Shown here: positions 19,567 through 28,615 of the stretch, in pieces
How the letters are laid out: the number at the start of each line of letters is the position of its first letter
How positions within the stretch are numbered: position 1 is the stretch's first letter
From: Hyphomicrobiales bacterium
GTDB taxonomy: Bacteria; Pseudomonadota; Alphaproteobacteria; Rhizobiales; Devosiaceae
NCBI GenBank assembly: GCA_027487555.1
Contig: JAIYDI010000042.1
Coordinates: 1-64,000 of the forward strand
Direction of reading: 5' to 3'
Length of the DNA stretch: 64,000 bases
Translations under genes and position numbers: made by a program
Notes under the pieces: model-generated
The model's database searches: none
What the model saw: only the letters and a program-made list of their open reading frames with translations
Told to the model about the DNA's origin: nothing

Positions 19567-20790
19567 TTGACCAAATCGACCGCCGGTAGCGAACGCGGTG
19601 GCCGCAGCATCATGTTGCTGCTCGGTCTCTCTCAGATCATCGGCTACGGGACGCTCTACTACAGCTTCGCGATCCTCGCAGGCGCGGTGGCAGCCGATCT
19701 GGGGTGGCCGCAGTCCTGGCTCTTCGGCGCCTTCTCGGCAGGTCTGTTCCTGGGCGGATTGACCGCGCCGCTCATCGGCCGCCGAATCGACCGCCATGGT
19801 GGCCCCCGGGTAATGAGCCTCGGTAGCCTCGCCGCCGCGGCTGCGCTGTTCGTCGCCGCTGCGGCGCCGAATGGCTGGCTCTTCGCGCTAGCGGTAATCG
19901 CGATGCAGCTTGCCGGCACGCTCGTTCTCTACGATGCGGCTTTTGCCGCACTCGTTCAGGCGACGGGACCTTCGGCGCGGAAGCGCATAACGCAGCTGAC
20001 GCTGATCGCGGGGTTCGCCTCGACGATTTTCTGGCCGCTGACCACCGCGCTCCACGGCTTTCTGCACTGGCGAGTGATCTTTGTCGCCTTCGCGCTGGTC
20101 AATCTCCTGGTCTGCCTACCCGTGCATTTGTGGCTCGCTCACCAGCGCCGCGCCATCAGCATCACACCGAGCGGTGATGCGGTTGTGCCGCCGGTGGTAA
20201 AGGGTAGCGTGCCCACGGCCTTGCAGGGCAGGGCGCTCTGGCTGGCGACGCTCGGCTTCGCACTCAGCGGCTTCACCCTTTCTGCAATGCTGACGCAGAT
20301 GGTGCCCCTGCTGACAACGCTCGGTCTTGGCGCGTCGGCGCTCGTTGTGTCGACACTGTTCGGACCATCGCAGGTTCTTGTGCGCTTGCTCAACATGCTG
20401 CTGGCTGGAAAGCGTGACCCAATGGCGGCGACGCTGCTGGCTCTGCTGCTACTGCCACTCGCTCTTGCGATACTGATCTCCAGTGCGCCGATGGTCATCG
20501 GAGCGGCGGTCTTCGCCGTGCTGCTTGGCTTCGGTTCCGGCCTCAAGAGCATCGTCCAGGGCACCTTGCCGCTCGCGCTGTTCGGTGCCGAGGCCTATGG
20601 CGCGCGCCTCGGACACATGGCTTCGGTGCGGCAGGCACTCTCCGCTTTCGCCCCTTTCGTCGTCGCAGCGCTGAGTGAAGCCATCGGCGTGCATGCCGCG
20701 CTCTGGGTCACCGTGGCGATCGGCCTCGTCGGGCTGGGGGCGATGGCGGCGATAGTGCCGATGATCCGGCGCTCCGCCAGGGCAGGCTAG
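19567..20790 (+). CDS. MFS transporter
   Basis: A 407-aa protein with about twelve predicted membrane helices. The MFS loop 2-3 signature is seen as GLTAPLIGRRIDRHGGPRVM near residue 65. The N-terminal half resembles OFA or cyanate-type MFS carriers with an LLLGLSQIIGYGTLYYS first helix. TTG 19567 gives the longest N-terminus; ATG 19612 lies just before helix 1 and is a realistic alternative. The substrate is unknown. It is followed on the same strand by trmJ with its own spacing of about 110 bp. Confidence 0.85.
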   Translation: MTKSTAGSERGGRSIMLLLGLSQIIGYGTLYYSFAILAGAVAADLGWPQSWLFGAFSAGLFLGGLTAPLIGRRIDRHGGPRVMSLGSLAAAAALFVAAAAPNGWLFALAVIAMQLAGTLVLYDAAFAALVQATGPSARKRITQLTLIAGFASTIFWPLTTALHGFLHWRVIFVAFALVNLLVCLPVHLWLAHQRRAISITPSGDAVVPPVVKGSVPTALQGRALWLATLGFALSGFTLSAMLTQMVPLLTTLGLGASALVVSTLFGPSQVLVRLLNMLLAGKRDPMAATLLALLLLPLALAILISSAPMVIGAAVFAVLLGFGSGLKSIVQGTLPLALFGAEAYGARLGHMASVRQALSAFAPFVVAALSEAIGVHAALWVTVAIGLVGLGAMAAIVPMIRRSARAG

Positions 20791-20898
20791 GGCCCGCTCC
20801 TCGCAAGCCGGCTTCCGTCCATTTTTGTCACCCGCCCCGCCGAAAGGTTTGCTCGCGGGCATGAAAACACGATATGTGCCGCCGACGACGAGGACAGC

Positions 20899-21717
20899 AT
20901 GGCCGGCACCGACAGAACCATCGATATCCCGCTTCGCCCTAGCCCAGCGATCATACTGGTCGAGCCGCAACTGGGTGAGAATATTGGCACGGCTGCGCGC
21001 GCCATGGCGAATTTCGGCCTTTGGGACCTTCGTTTGGTGACCCCCCGCGACGGGTGGCCCAACGAGCGCGCCATCGCGGCTGCCTCCCGTGCCGACCATG
21101 TGATCGAGCAGGTCCGGGTCTTCGATACGCTCGAAGCGGCGACGGCAGACCTCTCGATGGTCTTTGCTACCACCGCCCGACGCAGAGACATGCAGAAGCA
21201 GGTCTACGGGCCGGAAGAGGGTGCTCAGCGCATCGTCTCGCATATCGCGTCGGGCGCCAAGGCCGGACTGCTCTATGGCCGCGAGCGCTGGGGTCTCTAC
21301 AACGAGGAAGTGGCCATCGCCGACGCCATCGTCACCTATCCGGTGGAAGCGGCCTTCGCTTCGCTGAATGTCGCGCAGGCAGTGCTGCTGATGTGTTACG
21401 AGTGGCGGCAGCAGGCCGACAAGGGCGAGGTTCTGCCCTTTGATGGTGGGCTCGACCCCGCCGCGCCGCGCGAAGAACTGATCGGGCTGTTCCTCCACCT
21501 CGAGGAAACGCTCGACCGCACCGGCTTCTTCAAGACCGACGACAAGCGTCCGACGATGGTCGACAATCTGCGCAACGTCTTCACGCGCGCCGGCATGTCG
21601 AGCCAGGAAATCCGCACCCTGCGCGGGGTGATTTCCTCCATTGACCGCGCACATCTGCGCCAGAGGCCCGGCCGCGCAGTCAATAGCGACGATGAGGGCA
21701 CCTCGAGTTCGGACTGA
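20899..21717 (+). CDS. trmJ: SpoU/TrmJ-like tRNA (or rRNA) ribose methyltransferase
   Basis: A 272-aa SPOUT-class SAM-dependent 2'-O-methyltransferase. The three motifs are readable: QLGENIGTAARAMANFG near residues 24-40, LLYGRERWGLYNEE near 124-137, and FASLNVAQAVLLMCYEW near 150-166. The C-terminal alpha-helical extension is typical of TrmJ, which modifies position 32 of certain tRNAs. Assignment to TrmJ over other SpoU members rests on length and motif spacing only. The tail is acidic and Ser-rich. Confidence 0.85.
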   Translation: MAGTDRTIDIPLRPSPAIILVEPQLGENIGTAARAMANFGLWDLRLVTPRDGWPNERAIAAASRADHVIEQVRVFDTLEAATADLSMVFATTARRRDMQKQVYGPEEGAQRIVSHIASGAKAGLLYGRERWGLYNEEVAIADAIVTYPVEAAFASLNVAQAVLLMCYEWRQQADKGEVLPFDGGLDPAAPREELIGLFLHLEETLDRTGFFKTDDKRPTMVDNLRNVFTRAGMSSQEIRTLRGVISSIDRAHLRQRPGRAVNSDDEGTSSSD

Positions 21718-21791
21718 GCTGGTCACATCGCTCTCCGCGTCCAAAGTAGGCTTTGACGCGACGCTCTGCCGCATGGCATGACGCGCTCACC

Positions 21792-23030
21792 ATGACATCC
21801 GCACCCGTTGTCCCCGCCGCCAGGGCCTTTACCTACCGCAACTACCGCTACTTCTGGCTCACGACACTCTGCGCGAGCTTTGCCGCGCAGATCATGTCCG
21901 TGTCGGTCGGTTGGCAGGTCTACGACATTACCCGCAACCCGTTCTTCCTTGGGCTCGTGGGCCTTGCTCAGTTTCTGCCGGCACTGATGCTGGTGCTGGT
22001 GACCGGTCTTGCCTCCGACACGTTCCCGCGCCAGCGCATCATGCAGGTGGCGCTTGTCGCCGAAGTCCTGTGCGCCATTGCGCTCCTCGCCTTCGCGTCG
22101 ATTTCGGGCGCCCATGAGGTGTGGCCGATCTACCTCGTTCTGATCACCCTCGGCACTGCCCGCGCCTTCGTGGGTCCCGCTGGCGGCTCGCTCGCGCCAA
22201 ATCTCGTACCGCCAGAGGCGCTGTCCAATGCCGTCGCAATGAATGCGACGGCGTGGCAGCTTGCCAGCATCATTGGTCCGGTGCTGGGCGGGCTGCTCTA
22301 TGGCGTAGGACCCTATGTGGCCTACGGCACAGCCGGGCTGCTGGCGGTTACGGCATTCATCTCGATCAGCTTCGTCAAGGCGCCTGCGCAGAACCGCTCC
22401 GGTGAGCCGACCACCATCGGCACGCTGCTTGCAGGTTTCCAGTACATTTTTGCGCAGAAGGTCGTTCTGGGCGCCATCTCGCTCGATCTGTTCGCCGTGC
22501 TGATGGGCGGCGCGGTGGCGCTGATGCCCGTTTTTGCGCGTGACATTCTCGAGGCCGGCCCCTGGGGCCTTGGCCTGCTTCGGGCCGCGCCCGGCATCGG
22601 CGCGATCGTCTGCGCGTTGTGGCTTGCGAAGTTCCCTGTGCGTGACAATGCCGGCATAATTCTCTTCATCTTTGTAGCGGGCTTTGGCTTTTTCACCATG
22701 CTGTTCGGGCTTTCGACCTCGATCTGGTTCTCGGTGCCGCTGCTTGCCTTGATTGGCGCCTGCGACATGGTTTCGGTGTCGATCCGCGAAACCATCATGC
22801 AACTGTGGACGCCCGACGATGTCCGCGGCCGGGTGAACGCGGTGAACTCGGTGTTCATCGGCGCGTCCAACGAACTCGGCGAATTCCGCGCCGGCATGAT
22901 GGCGACGGTGATTGGCGCGCAGGCCGCCGTTGCAGTAGGCGGCGCAGCGACCATGGCCGTCGCGGCACTGTGGAGCCAACTCTTCCCCGGCATTCGAAAC
23001 CAGAAGACGCTCGACAAGGCGATGGTCTAG
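21792..23030 (+). CDS. MFS transporter (EntS/MFS_3-like)
   Basis: A 412-aa, about twelve-helix protein of the MFS_3 group that includes the enterobactin exporter EntS. Typical features are the start RAFTYRNYRYFWLTTL, VGWQVYDITRNPFFLGLVGLAQFLP in helix 1-2, and the late loop MQLWTPDDVRGRVNAVNSVFIGASNELGEF. ATG 21792 begins the conserved region. The exported molecule is unknown; no siderophore genes are nearby. Confidence 0.87.
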   Translation: MTSAPVVPAARAFTYRNYRYFWLTTLCASFAAQIMSVSVGWQVYDITRNPFFLGLVGLAQFLPALMLVLVTGLASDTFPRQRIMQVALVAEVLCAIALLAFASISGAHEVWPIYLVLITLGTARAFVGPAGGSLAPNLVPPEALSNAVAMNATAWQLASIIGPVLGGLLYGVGPYVAYGTAGLLAVTAFISISFVKAPAQNRSGEPTTIGTLLAGFQYIFAQKVVLGAISLDLFAVLMGGAVALMPVFARDILEAGPWGLGLLRAAPGIGAIVCALWLAKFPVRDNAGIILFIFVAGFGFFTMLFGLSTSIWFSVPLLALIGACDMVSVSIRETIMQLWTPDDVRGRVNAVNSVFIGASNELGEFRAGMMATVIGAQAAVAVGGAATMAVAALWSQLFPGIRNQKTLDKAMV

Positions 23031-23126
23031 GCAGTGCCCCCTTGGGAAGGGACCGGATGGGAATGGTCCCAAGGTCCATTCGAGCACACTTGGTGCTGAT
23101 GTCCCCTTGAAAGAGGGGCGCAGGCC

Positions 23127-24521
23127 ATGCAACGGCGCATACACATTTATCATTGGCTCGCGACGTTCACGATCGTTGCGATCGTGATGTGGCCAGTTCC
23201 GACGGGGCGCCCGCTCTTCGATGAGACGGCTTTGCAGGTTCTCGGAGCTGCGCTCATCTTCACGGACATTGCCCGGCGTATCGCAGATAACAACAGCCGA
23301 AGTCGGCGCCTCATTTTCCTGTCTGTCACGGTGTTCGTGGCCGCGACTATTGCCGTTGCAGCATCGAGGGGCGGGCAAGGACCGTTTGTACCCGGCGACG
23401 AGGCCGCTACCCGGCTTCTGAACGAGGTCGCCGCTGGCATGACCGGGTTCGTTCGGGTAGGCATGCAGGGTGTTGCGGTCGCCGCCTTCGTGATGCGGGT
23501 GGCCGTCTCGCTGTTCGACGCCCTGGCCGCAGGCGGCTTGGCTGTGCGCGGGAGACGGCGCCGCGATCGTCGGCAAGTTATCCTGCAAGCAGGCACAAAG
23601 CGGCGGCTTGAAACGCTCTTGGATGCAAATCACGCCTATCTGGCGCACCGACTGAATCTGCGGGCCGTCGCAATGCGCCGGCAGAGCATGGTGATGCTGA
23701 CCTTGATCGTTGTGCTGATCCTGATGGGAGTCGTGACGATATTTGCGACGATCGACGTGCTTACTGGTTCTGCATCTGTGCCAGTGACTCGGCTTGCACA
23801 AACGCAAAGTGTGCTCGTCAGCGCCAGGGAAGACTTCAACTCGCTCACCCAGATGCGAGACGGGACGGTCGCGGAGATTGCCAACAATCGTCGCGCGGCG
23901 TGGTCGCTCGTCGACCCCGAGGCCAGTGACATAGCCATTTCCACACGTATGCCGGACAAGCAGGCGGTCGCCATTGGCGCGGCCGATACCGAGGTGAATG
24001 CACTGCTGGACATCTACAGGGGCCGGGAAGACTCCCTCAACCAGCACCTTGTCTCCCTCAACGGCTATATAGATGGAGCGCGGGCCGTGTACACGGCGCT
24101 TGGCACCGCCATTGCGCAATCGTGGCAGAAGGACCTCACGCTGGTCGGTGCGGAAGCCGAGAGGGACGGCTGGCTCAAGTCGTCTGTGACGCGGTTGGGC
24201 GTTCTGCTGATCATCGTCTTTCTTGTGCAAATTCTGCTCAGCGTGTTCCGCTATTGCACCCGCATAGCCGCGTTCTACCACTCCCGAGCCGACGCGATGG
24301 TCCTGATCGGACGATCCCCCGGCGACCTTCATCAAACGTCTCGGGTGCTGAACCCCGAGAAGATCGGCTTTGGCGGGCATCCAGAATCCCCCTGGAGTGC
24401 CGTTGCGAAGGTACTCTGGGCGCTTCGCGGCACCAAGGCTCCGAACGAGCGCAAGAAGACGCGTGAGGCGGTCACACCCGCCGAACCACAGGCGCCGCCG
24501 GATCTTCCCCCTGAGCGATGA
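23127..24521 (+). CDS. Unknown multi-pass membrane protein
   Basis: A 464-aa protein I do not recognise. Hydrophobic segments are at about residues 9-24 (or a signal anchor), 33-45, 64-80, 119-130, 189-210 and 350-370. Between the last two is a soluble stretch of roughly 140 residues with many Asp, Glu, Arg and Asn, likely periplasmic and probably helical. A basic cytoplasmic segment, RGRRRRDRRQ, lies near 140-150. The C-terminus is hydrophilic and proline-rich. The layout of two membrane helices flanking a helical sensor-like domain recalls chemoreceptors and sensor proteins, but no signalling domain follows. It lies 175 bp upstream of rpsD. Confidence 0.7.
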   Translation: MQRRIHIYHWLATFTIVAIVMWPVPTGRPLFDETALQVLGAALIFTDIARRIADNNSRSRRLIFLSVTVFVAATIAVAASRGGQGPFVPGDEAATRLLNEVAAGMTGFVRVGMQGVAVAAFVMRVAVSLFDALAAGGLAVRGRRRRDRRQVILQAGTKRRLETLLDANHAYLAHRLNLRAVAMRRQSMVMLTLIVVLILMGVVTIFATIDVLTGSASVPVTRLAQTQSVLVSAREDFNSLTQMRDGTVAEIANNRRAAWSLVDPEASDIAISTRMPDKQAVAIGAADTEVNALLDIYRGREDSLNQHLVSLNGYIDGARAVYTALGTAIAQSWQKDLTLVGAEAERDGWLKSSVTRLGVLLIIVFLVQILLSVFRYCTRIAAFYHSRADAMVLIGRSPGDLHQTSRVLNPEKIGFGGHPESPWSAVAKVLWALRGTKAPNERKKTREAVTPAEPQAPPDLPPER

Positions 24522-24536
24522 TTTCGCCCACCTGCC

Positions 24537-24565
24537 TTGACACCCCAGGCGCGGGCGACTATCAC
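24537..24565 (+). promoter_or_regulatory. Putative sigma-70 promoter of rpsD
   Basis: TTGACA at 24537-24542 is a consensus -35 box. With a 17-base spacer it is followed by TATCAC at 24560-24565 as -10. That predicts a leader of about 125 bases before rpsD, long enough to carry S4-type feedback control, though I see no clear pseudoknot. Confidence 0.5.
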
Positions 24566-24696
24566 GCGCCCACTTGTCGAGCCAAAAAGGCTCCACGAGC
24601 GCACCCGGGATTTGCTGAAATTCAGCAGTCTGTCGGCCCAATCGCAAGAGTGGGCAGAGGAGGGCGCAATCACTTTCGACCTTTGAAAGGATTACG

Positions 24697-25314
24697 ATGT
24701 CGAAGCGCGATTCAGTTAAGCACAAGATCGACCGCCGCCTTGGCGAAAACCTGTGGGGCCGTCCCAAGTCCCCGCTGAACAACCGTGCCTATGGTCCCGG
24801 CCAGCACGGGCAGCGCCGCAAGGGCAAGACCTCTGACTTCGGCCTGCAGCTGCGCGCCAAGCAGAAGCTCAAGGGCTACTACGGTTCGATCACCGAGAAG
24901 GCCTTCAAGAAGCTCTACACGGAAGCGTCGCGCGTCAAGGGCGACACCGGCGAGCGTCTGATCGGTCTGCTCGAGAGCCGTCTCGACGCGATCGTTTACC
25001 GCGCCAAGTTCGTCACCACCGTGTTCCAGGCCCGCCAGTTCGTCTCGCACGGCCACGTCATGGTGAACGGCAAGCGCGTCAATATCCCGTCCTATTCGGT
25101 CCGCCCCGGGGACAAGATCGAAGTGCGGGAGCGTTCCAAGCAGCTGAACCTCGTTCTCGAGGCCAACCAGCTCGCCGAGCGCGATGTTCCGGACTACATT
25201 GAAGTCGACCATTCCAAGCAGGCCGCCACCTATGTGCGCGTTCCCGCTCTGGCCGATGTGCCCTATCCGGTGCAGATGGAACCGAACCTCGTCGTGGAAT
25301 TCTACTCGCGCTGA
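24697..25314 (+). CDS. rpsD: 30S ribosomal protein S4
   Basis: A 205-aa primary 16S rRNA-binding protein that nucleates the body of the small subunit. It starts [20 protein letters not shown] and has the conserved [19 protein letters not shown]. The S4 RNA-binding domain is [39 protein letters not shown]. It lacks the zinc-binding Cys cluster, as usual for the alphaproteobacterial form. AAAGGA precedes ATG 24697. It is monocistronic, with its own promoter and a strong terminator. Confidence 0.98.
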   Translation: MSKRDSVKHKIDRRLGENLWGRPKSPLNNRAYGPGQHGQRRKGKTSDFGLQLRAKQKLKGYYGSITEKAFKKLYTEASRVKGDTGERLIGLLESRLDAIVYRAKFVTTVFQARQFVSHGHVMVNGKRVNIPSYSVRPGDKIEVRERSKQLNLVLEANQLAERDVPDYIEVDHSKQAATYVRVPALADVPYPVQMEPNLVVEFYSR

Positions 25315-25344
25315 TTGGCGCGGGTGTTCCCGACGGATGCGATT

Positions 25345-25374
25345 GGGCTGCCCTCGTGGCAGCCCTTTTGTTTT
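25345..25374 (+). terminator. Intrinsic terminator of rpsD
   Basis: GGGCTGCC at 25345-25352 pairs perfectly with GGCAGCCC at 25358-25365 over a 5-base loop. TTTTGTTTT follows at 25366-25374, 30 bases beyond the rpsD stop. Confidence 0.92.
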
Positions 25375-26071
25375 GGGCACGCGGTTTACGACGCCTTTCA
25401 TCGACGGTGCATCCACCTCTGATCCAAACAGCGGATGCGCCAAAACGCCCGCCGGCCCGGAAGCCTCGGTCTGTTGCGGGCCTCCATATTGCGGAGGCAG
25501 TGAAGCGGGGCCGGCGAGGCAGGTGCCCCGACGCGGGTAGTCCGCAGTGTTTATGAGGCTCCTGCCTCGCCGGCCGATCGGGGTTTTGGGCCAGGGACCT
25601 GGCGTCGAGGTGGACGCATCCGGCCGCGTGCGAAGGGTGCAGAACATGGGCTTCGGCGGATCTCCCCGCTTTCGTCCACACGCCACCGTCACGCAGGTAG
25701 CGCCGTCCCCGTGGGGGGAACATCGTGCTGTCCCCCCCGTCGCATGATGCGGCGAAGCCGATTTTCAACCGGACTTCCCTCTTTACCAGGCCCGGCCTGA
25801 GGCAGCGCGACCGCTGCTCCACCCGACCTCGCCCCGCCAACCACTCGTCATGATCTCGCTTCGGCAGGAACGATAGCGTCACTATCGCACGGGTTCGACG
25901 GGGTGGGGATAGATTGCCGTTCCAGTGTCGCAGCCACCCCGCATCCCGCACGTGCGGGGAATGGTCTGCTGCCCCTCGGCCAAGGCTCTCGTGGCGCACG
26001 CAGGTCTTCGTGGGTATCGCGCGCCGCGAGCGGCAAGCACCGCGCCCTTTCGACCGGCGTCCCGGAGTTGC
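25375..26071. other. Gene-free region of about 700 bp between rpsD and bacA
   Basis: No reading frame here looks like a gene: frames on both strands read as low-complexity Arg/Pro/Ala-rich text. It holds repeat copy B (25503-25592) and several GC-rich inverted repeats. One is a 9-base inverted repeat, CGATAGCGT and ACTATCGCA-like, around 25871-25888; another is CCCGCACGTGCGGG around 25947-25960. Minus-strand bases around 25758-25785 contain AGGGAAGTCCGG and TTGAAAATC, faintly like conserved boxes of structured RNAs, but nothing else supports a known class. Confidence 0.5.
25503..25592 (-). repeat. Dispersed structured repeat, copy B
   Basis: The reverse complement of this segment matches 8-97. 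Its arms, GGCCGGCGAGGCAGG at 25509-25523 and CCTGCCTCGCCGGCC at 25561-25575, pair over 15 bp without mismatch. Compared with copy A, one pair in the stem has changed from G-C to A-T on both sides, keeping the stem intact. The inner GCGG/CCGC hairpin is also kept. Confidence 0.7.
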
Positions 26072-26098
26072 GGGGCGGCCGTGTATCGTGGCCGCCCC
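26072..26098 (-). terminator. Strong GC hairpin downstream of bacA
   Basis: GGGGCGGCC at 26072-26080 and GGCCGCCCC at 26090-26098 pair perfectly over a 9-base loop, 15 bases past the bacA stop codon. No T-run follows on the minus strand, so termination efficiency is uncertain. Confidence 0.5.
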
Positions 26099-26112
26099 AG
26101 CGTCTCATACCG

Positions 26113-27543
26113 TCAGCGCGAGGCGCCGGACAGCGGCTCCCTGATCGGCTCCTGATCACGCGGGATGAAGCTCTCGAAACGATGCAGGCGCTGGTAGATC
26201 GAGATCAGTTCAACGATGGTTGTCCATGCGCGAGCAAAGAACTGGAACGACGAGGCTACTTCGCCGAACGCGTTCTGCACCTGCTGGTAGATGCCGAGCG
26301 TCAGCGTGCCCGCAAGTATCGACGGCGAGAGCGCCAGAAGCGGGATATAGCCCGCCACGTTCAGGTAAGCATACCGCGCCAGATTGAAGTAGGTGTAGTG
26401 GAAATAGAGGCGGAAGTAGTTCCGCTGCACGTTGGCGAACAGTTCCTGGAACGTTGCCGGCTCCGGCCGGTTCTCGTGATCCTCGCCGTAGACGAGTTCC
26501 TTGCGGAGCGCCGCCTCGACCTTCTGGTTCTGGAAATTCAGACCCGGCAGCTTGATGCCGACGCCCCAGAGCAGTGCTGTGCCAAGTGCCGCCGAAACAA
26601 GGGCCACCCAAACGAGGCTCCCTGGAACGTTGCCGAAGATGGGCAGTTCGGTGATGTTGGTCGACAGGTCCCACAGGATGGGCAGGAATACCACAAGCGT
26701 CATCAGCGAGCTGACAAAGGCCGTTCCTAGGTCTTCCATGATGGAGGCAAAGCGCATTGTGTCTTCCTGCACGCGCTGCGCCGCGCCTTCGGTAGTGTGT
26801 ATCGCCGGCCAATGGGCCATGTAATAGGACGTCATCGCCTTGCGCCAACGGAAAACGTAGTGCGAGGTAAAGAAGTTCAGAGCGATCAAGAATAGTATGT
26901 TTGGGGTCAAAACGGCAAACAGCGTGACCACATAGGGCCAGTATTGCTCGGGTGACACGGAGCCTGGCTCATTGAGAGCTTGCTGCAGAACATTAAAGAA
27001 ACCGCCCTGCCAGTCGTTTACCCAGGCGCTGATCTGCACCTGACCATATACCGAAAGCATCAGCGCGGCCGTGCCGAAGACACTCCACCAGTACCATTCG
27101 TTGCGGTCGTAGAGGTACCAGAAAGTGCAGAACAGCACCGTCACCATCAGGATATACTGGTATTCCCAGATCTTCGCGCCGGTGAGAAAGTTGGTGTCCT
27201 CGGCGACGCAATTGGCTGGCGTAGCTGCGGCCGGAGTCGGTACGGCGGCGGTTCCCGCGGCCGCTGGAGCGGCGGCCTCAGTGTTTGCCGTAGCTTCGGC
27301 AGTTGTGGTTTGCGTGCCTGCAGCGGGCGTTGCCGTATCGGTGGACGAGGTGCCGCTGTCGGCCGTAGCGCCCGGTGCCGGGTTGGCCGCGGGCGCGCAA
27401 ATCGCCGGCGCAAGGAAACGGTCGATGCTTATCACCGATCGGATCGGTGCGCCGATAACGAAGAACAGCACGATAGCTGCGACCGTGACGGCGATCGCCG
27501 AGGTAAAGAACAGCTTGGGATTGGGGAAGAATGAGCGGAACAC
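26113..27543 (-). CDS. bacA: SbmA/BacA-family peptide transporter with Ala/Thr/Pro-rich insertion
   Basis: A 476-aa inner-membrane importer of peptides (microcin-, bleomycin- and NCR-type in known members) driven by the proton gradient. The family start MFRSFFPNPKLFF, HYVFRWRKAMTSYYMAHW, EGAAQRVQEDTMRFAS, GIKLPGLNFQNQKVEAALRKELVYGEDHENR, NYFRLYFHYTYFN and the SIYQRLHRFES end are all present. Unlike standard members of 400-420 residues, the loop after helix 1 carries about 60 residues of Ala, Thr, Pro and Ser (49-111), flanked by Cys49 and Cys112. That loop should be periplasmic. Divergent from ttcA. Confidence 0.93.
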   Translation of the reverse strand: MFRSFFPNPKLFFTSAIAVTVAAIVLFFVIGAPIRSVISIDRFLAPAICAPAANPAPGATADSGTSSTDTATPAAGTQTTTAEATANTEAAAPAAAGTAAVPTPAAATPANCVAEDTNFLTGAKIWEYQYILMVTVLFCTFWYLYDRNEWYWWSVFGTAALMLSVYGQVQISAWVNDWQGGFFNVLQQALNEPGSVSPEQYWPYVVTLFAVLTPNILFLIALNFFTSHYVFRWRKAMTSYYMAHWPAIHTTEGAAQRVQEDTMRFASIMEDLGTAFVSSLMTLVVFLPILWDLSTNITELPIFGNVPGSLVWVALVSAALGTALLWGVGIKLPGLNFQNQKVEAALRKELVYGEDHENRPEPATFQELFANVQRNYFRLYFHYTYFNLARYAYLNVAGYIPLLALSPSILAGTLTLGIYQQVQNAFGEVASSFQFFARAWTTIVELISIYQRLHRFESFIPRDQEPIREPLSGASR

Positions 27544-27716
27544 GAGCGACTCCGAGGCTCCGGATTGTGACGGCCATGTAACTGCTGAAAACCCGGCAAA
27601 ACAAGGAACTGCAGCCGACCTTTCGAAGAGTTAATCGGGATCGGAACGAATTGCGGCCTTGCGGCCGACGCAAACATGCTTTTCGCGCCCCTTCAGAGGC
27701 GCTATCAGCATCGGCC

Positions 27717-28577
27717 ATGAACGAGATGCTTCAACCCGACCAGATTGCCGATGCTGAGGATATTGCGGGCGCACACCCGCTGTTCCGCGATGCGCCGCGC
27801 TCCGTGGAGTTCAACAAGCTCAGGAAGCGGTTGATCCGCCAGATGCGCGAGGCGATCGACACGTTCGGAATGGTGCGGACTGGAGAGCGCTGGCTGGTGG
27901 CGATTTCGGGCGGCAAGGACAGCTATGGCATGCTGGCACTGCTGCTCGACCTGAAATGGCGCGGGCTGTTGCCGGTGGATCTCATCGCCTGCAACCTCGA
28001 CCAGGGGCAGCCGAACTTTCCCAAGCACATTCTGCCAGAATGGCTGTCGAAGCACGGCATCGCCCACCGCATCGAGTACCAGGATACCTACTCCATCGTT
28101 ACCGACAGGCTTAAGCCCGGCGCGACCTATTGCTCGCTCTGCTCTCGGCTCAGGCGCGGCCACCTCTACCGCATAGCCCGCGAGGAGGGCTGTTCTGCGC
28201 TTGTGCTCGGCCACCATCGCGAGGACAGCCTCGAAACCTTCTTCATGAACCTGTTTCATGGGGCCAAGCTCGCCGCGATGCCGGCCCGGCTCATGAACGA
28301 CGAGGGCGATGTCGAAGTGCTGCGGCCCATGATCTGGTGCGCCGAGCCCGACCTCGAGAAATTCGCCGAGGCGATGGCGTTCCCGATCATTCCCTGCGAC
28401 CTCTGCGGCTCCCAGGACGGGCTCGAGCGCAACGCCATGAAGGCCATGCTGAACGATATCGAGAAGCGCATGCCCGGACGCAAGGATGTCATGATGAAGG
28501 CGTTGGGTAATGTGCGGGCGAGCCATCTGCTTGACCCCAAACTGTTCGATTTCCTGTCGCTGACCAAGGGCGACTGA
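27717..28577 (+). CDS. ttcA: tRNA 2-thiocytidine biosynthesis protein
   Basis: A 286-aa protein that thiolates C32 of certain tRNAs using ATP and an Fe-S cluster. The PP-loop SGGKDS is at 64-69. The cluster ligands are seen as [11 protein letters not shown] and IPCDLCGSQ, and [22 protein letters not shown] is a family signature. ATG 27717 is chosen because the conserved region starts shortly after. It is followed 38 bp later by the inositol-monophosphatase-like gene on the same strand. Confidence 0.95.
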   Translation: MNEMLQPDQIADAEDIAGAHPLFRDAPRSVEFNKLRKRLIRQMREAIDTFGMVRTGERWLVAISGGKDSYGMLALLLDLKWRGLLPVDLIACNLDQGQPNFPKHILPEWLSKHGIAHRIEYQDTYSIVTDRLKPGATYCSLCSRLRRGHLYRIAREEGCSALVLGHHREDSLETFFMNLFHGAKLAAMPARLMNDEGDVEVLRPMIWCAEPDLEKFAEAMAFPIIPCDLCGSQDGLERNAMKAMLNDIEKRMPGRKDVMMKALGNVRASHLLDPKLFDFLSLTKGD

Positions 28578-28615
28578 AGCACCGCCGCCGCCAAGCGCCG
28601 TTTCCGGAGTAGCCC

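Noticed and set aside
21723-24782. Open minus-strand frame of about 1,000 codons
   Set aside because: It is antisense to the MFS and membrane-protein genes and to the rpsD start, and reads as Arg/His/Gln-rich text with no domain. Long antisense frames are expected at this GC content.
25740-25790. Cobalamin-riboswitch or RNase P-like boxes on the minus strand
   Set aside because: AGGGAAGTCCGG and TTGAAAATC look suggestive, but the other required boxes are absent and the downstream gene would be the convergent rpsD.
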